Origin: Erythrobasidium yunnanense
Taxonomy: Eukaryota > Basidiomycota > Cystobasidiomycetes > Erythrobasidiales > Erythrobasidiaceae
Reading direction: 5' to 3'
Assembly (NCBI GenBank): GCA_001600175.1
Contig: BCJC01000001.1
Span: 3,395,652 to 3,459,651 of the forward strand
Length of the DNA: 64,000 nt
The notes beneath the pieces are model-generated. The model had not been told where the DNA came from, did not search any database, and saw only the letters and a list, made by a program, of their open reading frames with translations. The translations under genes and the position numbers were made by a program. Shown here piece after piece: positions 58,518 through 64,000 of this stretch; the first letter of the stretch is position 1; each line of letters begins with the position of its first letter.

Positions 58518-60050
58518 CTAATCATCGCGATCGCGGACTAATGTAGCTCTACCCCGACCTTTGATAGCATCTCCTAAACTCTGATCGCCCAGCTTCTTAT
58601 ACTCGTTGAGCAGGAACTCTGGACCTGATCCACCTGTTCCTTTACCCAGCTTGCCATCTGCGACCTTCTGGCGCGCTTCGGCTTCTCTTGCTGCAGCTTC
58701 CGCTTCTTCAGCTGTGATTCTTGCAACTCGGCTTGCGCGCTCTTCCGATATTGTCGCTGCAGACGCTTGCATCTCCGCCAGTCTAGCTGCAGCAGCTTCT
58801 CGTGCCTTAGCCCGCTGCTCTTCAGACATAGCCGGCGGGCCTTGGGTATGCCCGTTCCTGTAAGAATTGTGGTTTCCTTCCCTTCCATTTCCATTGCGAT
58901 ATTGATGAGGCGGAGGCGGTCGTCGATCAGGGTGCCGTGCATCCTCAGGAGACCGCGGTCTACTATAAGGCGAAGGGGAGCGCCGCCTAGGCGGAGAGCG
59001 AGAACGATCCCGTCGAGCGGGTGACGGCGAGCGAGAGTAGCTGTCCCGCCTCCGCTTGCGGTATCTGTCTTCCCCTTCGTCTCTTCCTCGATCGCTGCGA
59101 TGTCTTCGATCTTCGTGATCGGAAGAACTGCTCCTTCGCTTTCTACGCTCGCGATCACGGTCTCCCTCATCCTCTGACGCACTTCCATCATCTCGACCTT
59201 TGCCTCTTCTGGCTCGTCTATCTTCGCGATCCTGCCTACGCTCCTCCTTGCGGCGTCGCTTCTCTGCCTTTTCATTCTCCTTCTCCCGCTTACGCCTCTG
59301 ATGAGGATCCACCGGCACTACGTTCGTTCCGGTCATGCTGGTACTGCTTCCTTTGTACTTGCTGTCTCGCATATACTTCTTCTTGGCAGCTTCATAAGCT
59401 GCTTGTTCTTGCTGTTTGATCGCTAGCAAAGGGTCTTCACGGATCTTGGCTGCCAGATCGCGAGCGCTGTTGGCATTCTGTCCTAGTGCAGTGAATCCAG
59501 TCACACCTCCTTGTGCTGCAGTCTGACCAGTCTGACCGGAGCCATTGGCCATTTGAGCCATCTGACAGAACCGAGTTAGCTGGTGCATTCCCCCAGACTG
59601 CGTATGCGCGCCCACCTTCTTCTCATCTTGCTCCTTGAACAGCTTGTCTACAGTCTTCTTTCCAAGCAAATACTGCTCCAGCTCCTCTGCGTTCGGACCA
59701 GAGCCAGCAGAGGGCGCAGCGTAGAGCCAGTCCACTCGTTCTTGCACCTTCTTTCCACCTTGAGCGGCTTGCAGACGCTGTAATTCTTGTATCTGGCGCT
59801 CCTCCGCGCGCTCCTTCTGTAGTTGAGCCAGCTTTTTGCGTTCATCCAGAGCCTTCTTCTCTTCCTCCCAGACTCGCTGCTGGTTTCTGCGGTCGTGCAC
59901 ATAGTCAGCAATGGTACCTACGCTCTGGTTTGCCTACTCACTTCATAATTGAGGGCTCCCATGACTTCTTGAGATTCAGATTGCCTGAGTGACCGGCGTC
60001 AGCATTCTCGAACAGCCCGAGTAGAGACGCAAGGACTGACCACCACCCAT
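58518..60050 (-). CDS. cwc25: Pre-mRNA splicing factor Cwc25
   Basis: Spliceosome protein needed for the first catalytic step. Four exons. A 10-nt first exon (ATGGGTGGTG) joins to [15 protein letters not shown], then [20 protein letters not shown] and [23 protein letters not shown], then [13 protein letters not shown], follow the family closely. The intron 59562-59615 (54 bp, branch GCTAAC) is divisible by three and free of stops; removal joins DEKK to MAQMANG. The C-terminal half is RS/RD-rich ([27 protein letters not shown]), and the end is [11 protein letters not shown]. The MGGGxLNLKKSW start fixes the family. Confidence 0.92.
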
Positions 60051-60622
60051 CTTGACTAGCTACAAGATACGTTCGTATGGCGTGTGCGAAGAGAAGCGGC
60101 TCGAAATCCAATAGGTTTGACCAGCGTCAAGTCGTCCGCTTTGCGTTTGTCTTTGCTCAAACTGGTATGAAATAGGCTGATCTTGCAGGAGGGGACTTCT
60201 GCGACTTGGATCCGCGTGAAAGTCTGCTGCGAATTGGACCGCTACGATGCGCTTGTTGCAAGTCGAAATGCTGCGAAGCCAAGATGCTCGAACAAAGCAA
60301 GTACGAAAGAGAATGACCACGACCGAAAGTTTGAGCAAAGAAGGCTTTGGTGATACCTCTATGACATTCAACTACTACTGCCAGCGGTATCCGCACTTTC
60401 CGTTCTAACTACAGGCCTCATCTCGAACCTGTAAAGACTGACGGACGAGCCGAAGCAACCAAGCTGCGAACATAACCTTCCTCATGCTGATCTGTCAAGC
60501 ACCATCCTCCACAGATGTCCTGGCCCGACTGAAGGCATAGCCTCGACCACTCGACAGATCTTGGTGGTCCTAGAGGGACACCTTGCAATCTGACCAAAGG
60601 TAGTCCAGTCTTTGCGTGACAG
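60051..60622. promoter_or_regulatory. Divergent region between Cwc25 and RS-like gene
   Basis: A 572-bp gap between oppositely transcribed genes. A 103-codon minus frame at 60060-60371 lacks any family content and sits in the Cwc25 leader, so I do not call it. Confidence 0.4.
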
Positions 60623-61977
60623 ATGGGTCGCCGCAAACCAGCAAGGAGCGAGACATCAAGCGTGAGTCAATCCGCATCTACCATTTCGGGACCCTCGCTG
60701 AGATGGTACCTGTCTAGTCAGCGTCTGCCTCGGAGTCCGTCTTTAGTGATGGGATTGCACTCAGCTCAGCTGATAGTAAAGATGGATGCAAGACAATCAC
60801 AAATGCTTTCATACAGCAGGCGAGAGGCAGTAAGTGCTTGCCGCTTTGCAAAGGCGCTAGACAGGCTGATTGACTGTGTCGGCCAGACATCGACGAACAG
60901 GAGGTCATGAAGAGGACGGCCCTATCCCTTGCCAACAAAGCGTCAAAGAGGTTTCTAGGCTTCGATCTCAGGGAGGCTTTCCAAGAGCCCAGTAAATCGC
61001 GAAAGTCTAGCGTAAGCGATAGTGAACCTCAGAGTATAAGCGTAACTTCGAGTGAGGACGAAGATGAGAAGCGCCGAAGGTTGATGAAGAAGGTACGACA
61101 ATCGTGCAACGCTGGGGTGAGGCGCTAAATACCTTCTTCTACGACAGATGCGACGATCGAAGGACAGAGAACGCTCTCATCACAAGCATAAAGACGTCAA
61201 AGTAGAGCGGCGCAGAGAGCGGCGGAGAGAGCCGCGCGAACACCGTCACGAAAAAGACAGACCATTGCGACGGAAACCTCGGAAACAGGGTCGTGAACAT
61301 AAGCAATCTCGTCGAGACGTTCAAGCCTCATCCTCCGGAGCTTCATCGATTTCAGATTCTCTGACAGCCTCTACACATGCCTACTCAGCGTACAATAGAC
61401 GCAAGCGACGTGACCCCGCAAAACATGTTTCCGAAACAAGGCGGCGAGAGCCTTCACGCAAGTCTGAGAAGAAGCCGAAGATTCACGTCACCATAACATC
61501 TGAGATCATACCTCCTAAAGAGCAGCGTTCTAAGCATAAGGGTAGACGTCGGCACAGACGGAGGCATGTAAGCCGTATTCGCTTATGAGGATGCATCTCT
61601 AGCTTACTGTGTTGTATGCTCAGTCTGAATCAGAGAAAGGATCTCTGGCCTCGTCGTTCTCCGATGCATGGAGCGACTCTACATATGACATTGATCGGCC
61701 CACCAAACGCGCAAATGATGAATACTTACCCGAGGACTGGGAAGTATCGAAGCCTAAACAGAGAATCGTATACGTCAGCAGGCCGCCATCGTATGAGAGC
61801 ATCGAGACGTATGTCCCGGAGAAGAAAGTTCGCTATATCCTCGATAAACCTCCTGAGTATCAAGATGGCCCACCCAGGGCTGGGTCGGAGATCGAATACG
61901 TTCAGCATACAGTCAAAAGAGAAAGAAAGAAGCCCATAGGTCAACGCTTCTTCGAAAGCTATCTTCGCAATTTCTGA
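60623..61977 (+). CDS. Basic Arg/Ser/Glu-rich protein, unknown
   Basis: Five exons (introns near 60662-60719, 60829-60889, 61092-61149, 61567-61619) give about 375 residues. It starts MGRRKPARSETSS and contains NKASKRFLGFDLREAFQEP. A highly basic block follows (MRRSKDRERSHHKHKDVKVE, RRREREPREHRHEKDR-like). The end is better ordered and Tyr/Pro-rich: QRIVYVSRPPSYESIETYVP, KVRYILDKPPEYQDG, then IGQRFFESYLRNF. The repeated RPPSYES / KPPEYQD units look like short binding motifs. Its place next to Cwc25 and its RS-like make-up hint at RNA or nuclear work, but that is only inference. Confidence 0.62.
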
Positions 61978-62193
61978 TCAAGTAGCTCTCACTTGATGAC
62001 AGCTTCGTGCAACCACCTCATGTCGTCATCTTCATCACTCTTGCCAGATCCGTGAAGCCTCCACGGGAACACCGGTACCTTAAAGAGGCCTTCCGCGTGT
62101 TACTCTGTTTTAGCAGTCGTGCATTATCTCGATTGTGATTATTCTGCTTGGATAACGGCTTCCTACAACAGCACGAACAAGACATATTACAAC

Positions 62194-64000
62194 ATGGATA
62201 CAAAGGAAGCTTCGTCCGACAAGAGGCACCGCCCCTCTGGGCTCCCTCTAGCAGTAACGAAGTCTTGGGCCCAGCTCGACAGCAGACAATGCTTCGCTGA
62301 GATAACGATTCGGGGATGGTGAGTCTCGGCTGTTTCGGCTCTCAAGTCCAGCGTCAAGACTAACACTCTGCGCCCACAGTCTGAGGACTCTGGGAGCTCT
62401 ATTAACTTCAATCTGACTGAATCGGGAGACTACAGTGACGACTGGACTGAATCGGGAGACGCGCACAGTAACGGCGTCTGGGAGGAACTATATAGTGACG
62501 GCTTTTCTGTGTCTCCTCCGCCCCGCGTCTCAGCCGGCTCTCGTCAGGTAAGAAGCGGAGGATGCCAAAGCTTATGACCATGCTGATACGTCATCCCGCG
62601 TGCTCGCTAAGTCTGCCCCTCGACATGCCATCAACACGCCTCAGCAGCATCGAACCCCAGAAGCAGGACGCATGCCAGAACGAGAGAACATTGATCCCAG
62701 ATTTGACGGTCTATACGTCCCCCCTACTGCGTTCCAGCAGCCTACGCATGGGCAACCATCAGTGCCACCGCCCTATCAAGACTCAGCCATATCACAGCAA
62801 CATCTGCCACCTGTCAACCGCCTTCCAAAGACTCCCAGGGCTACAGCAGCATCGACAAAGCAGCCTTTTCAGTCGGGCCCACATAACGCTTCGCAGATGC
62901 CTCGGTCGCAGCCTACAGGTAATCTCGGGCCAGCCGTACCTACGGTTCCTCCGCGATTGGACATGGGATATCGACCGCCTACTGTGGAATCTGCATCTGA
63001 TGAGTACTTTCGTCGACGACCGTCCAATGACGCCAGTAGGACGGGCGAAGCTCTTTTTCCGGAAGCCACGGTCTTTACGGGAGGACAAAGAGACACCATT
63101 AAGGGGTTGAAGAAATTTCCTGGCAATACGAACCATGCTCAGCCAGGTCCCAAGGCCCCGAACAATCCCAATCCCGGTCCCATATCCAATCCTGCGGCTG
63201 CTGGGAACACGCTCCCACAGCCTCAGCACCCTCGCCGACCAGAACCAGAACGTATAGAATCCAGATTCAACGTTGTACACGTCCCTCCCGGAACGTCACA
63301 GCAGCCTACGCAGCCACAACACTTAGGACCACCGCATCATTCTCCTCATACCATCCGACAACAACAACAACAGCCGCCCGTCAACCACGTTCCAAGCATC
63401 TCCGCGCCTTTTACGGCCCCAAACAATCAGCCTTCCTTGCCGCATGGTTCGTTGCAGCCTTGGCCACAATATACGGCAACTCAACAGGTGAAGCCATCTT
63501 ACAACAATTGACTGAGACATTGGCTAACAGTGTATGATAGCTTCCATTGAGGCCTTTGAGCAATGCTGGACCGACTATACCTACGCCTCCTGTCCACAAG
63601 CAGAATACAGGCCATCAACCTATTGTTGAGCAAGCTCTGCCGCCGCCTACTGTAACCGGTCCGCCCAAACCCGTCTTTTCGGACCCGCAGAACATCTCTC
63701 ATCACACTGCGCAGCACGCTAGGCCGGGTCCTGCAGGGCTTGGGCCAAGCAAAATTCCGCCGATCCCTGGTCCTGCAGTATCACAGCCGCTAACTGCAAA
63801 GCAGGTGCCATTAATACAGCCCGATGCAACAGACAAGACACCTTTAACGGGACCATTGCCTGTTCAGTCAGGTGGTCCTAGCAAGGCCAAGAATTCTGGA
63901 CCCAATGTGCTCTTGCCGAAGAAAATTAGGCCTGTAGGAGATCTGCAAGCAAACAACATTGCCGCCAAAAAGCAGAGTCCCCCCATCTTACATGCGTCCA
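62194..64000 (+). CDS. Proline/glutamine-rich protein, cut by the window end
   Basis: Partial gene; at least four exons. The probable start is MDTKEASSDKRHRP at 62194, but the splice into the next exon (SEDSGSSINFNLTESGDYSD, near 62381) is uncertain, as no donor gives a clean phase with a normal length. Later joins are clear: RQ|SAPRHAINTP (acceptor CTAAG near 62610) and TQQ|LPLRPLSNAG (intron about 63489-63540, branch GCTAAC). The third exon carries two related blocks of about 80 residues: ERENIDPRFDGLYVPPTAFQ and ERIESRFNVVHVPPGTSQQ, each followed by QQPT, a Pro-rich stretch and PPVN. No known domain is present. Confidence 0.55.

Noticed and set aside
60060-60371. 103-codon minus-strand frame upstream of Cwc25
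   Set aside because: No homology-like content, overlapping alternative frames and position in a promoter argue against a gene.
1-64000. CRISPR arrays, operons, transposons or virus-like elements
   Set aside because: The window is intron-rich eukaryotic DNA; I found no spaced repeats, terminal repeats, transposase or polymerase-type element genes.

Overview
The window is nuclear DNA of a filamentous or yeast-like Dikarya fungus. Almost every gene carries several short introns of about 45-95 bp, with GT-AG borders and CTAAC/CTGAC-like branch sites. Genes are dense (roughly one per 2.6 kb) and the GC content looks near 50 percent. The wording of the isocitrate lyase and the WNYG-type GT23-like glycosyltransferase read to me as Basidiomycota rather than Ascomycota. 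That placement is inference from remembered family resemblance, not from a search. I see no virus-like element, retroelement, DNA transposon, tRNA or rRNA gene.

Layout. 0-6.3 kb: an FCP1-type RNA polymerase II CTD phosphatase, a hidden 85-residue membrane protein built from micro-exons, and a tandem jacalin-like lectin. 6.5-8.1 kb: a GT23/Fut8-like glycosyltransferase. 8.7-11.3 kb: two tandem proline-rich paralogues whose upstream regions are duplicated too. 12.3-15 kb: a zinc-finger protein behind a possible uORF. 15.4-17.3 kb: isocitrate lyase. 17.6-23.4 kb: PX-PH phospholipase D. 23.7-26.2 kb: a universal-stress-protein-domain protein. 26.5-35.9 kb: Rev7, RPB2, APC2 and an NmrA-like oxidoreductase.

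36.0-50.4 kb is the accessory part. It holds four tandem Zn2Cys6 transcription-factor paralogues that share all eight intron positions and phases, followed directly by three tandem BTB/POZ paralogues, the middle one broken. 50.5-52.7 kb: XRCC2 (RAD51 paralogue) and SLX9 fire divergently from a gap of about 70 bp. 53-58.3 kb: a coiled-coil protein and a PNPOx-like/ferredoxin-reductase-like fusion. 58.5-64 kb: the splicing factor Cwc25, a basic RS-like protein, and a proline-rich gene that runs off the right edge.

How they relate. The core genes serve transcription (FCP1, RPB2), splicing (Cwc25), ribosome biogenesis (SLX9), the cell cycle (APC2), DNA repair (Rev7, XRCC2), lipid signalling (PLD) and the glyoxylate shunt (ICL). 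The TF and BTB arrays look like lineage-specific local duplications. The TF array, with its recurring internal signature and a C-terminal EWL motif lost in one copy, is the best candidate for an undescribed regulatory family. All exon borders are read by eye from splice consensus, frame and paralogue agreement.
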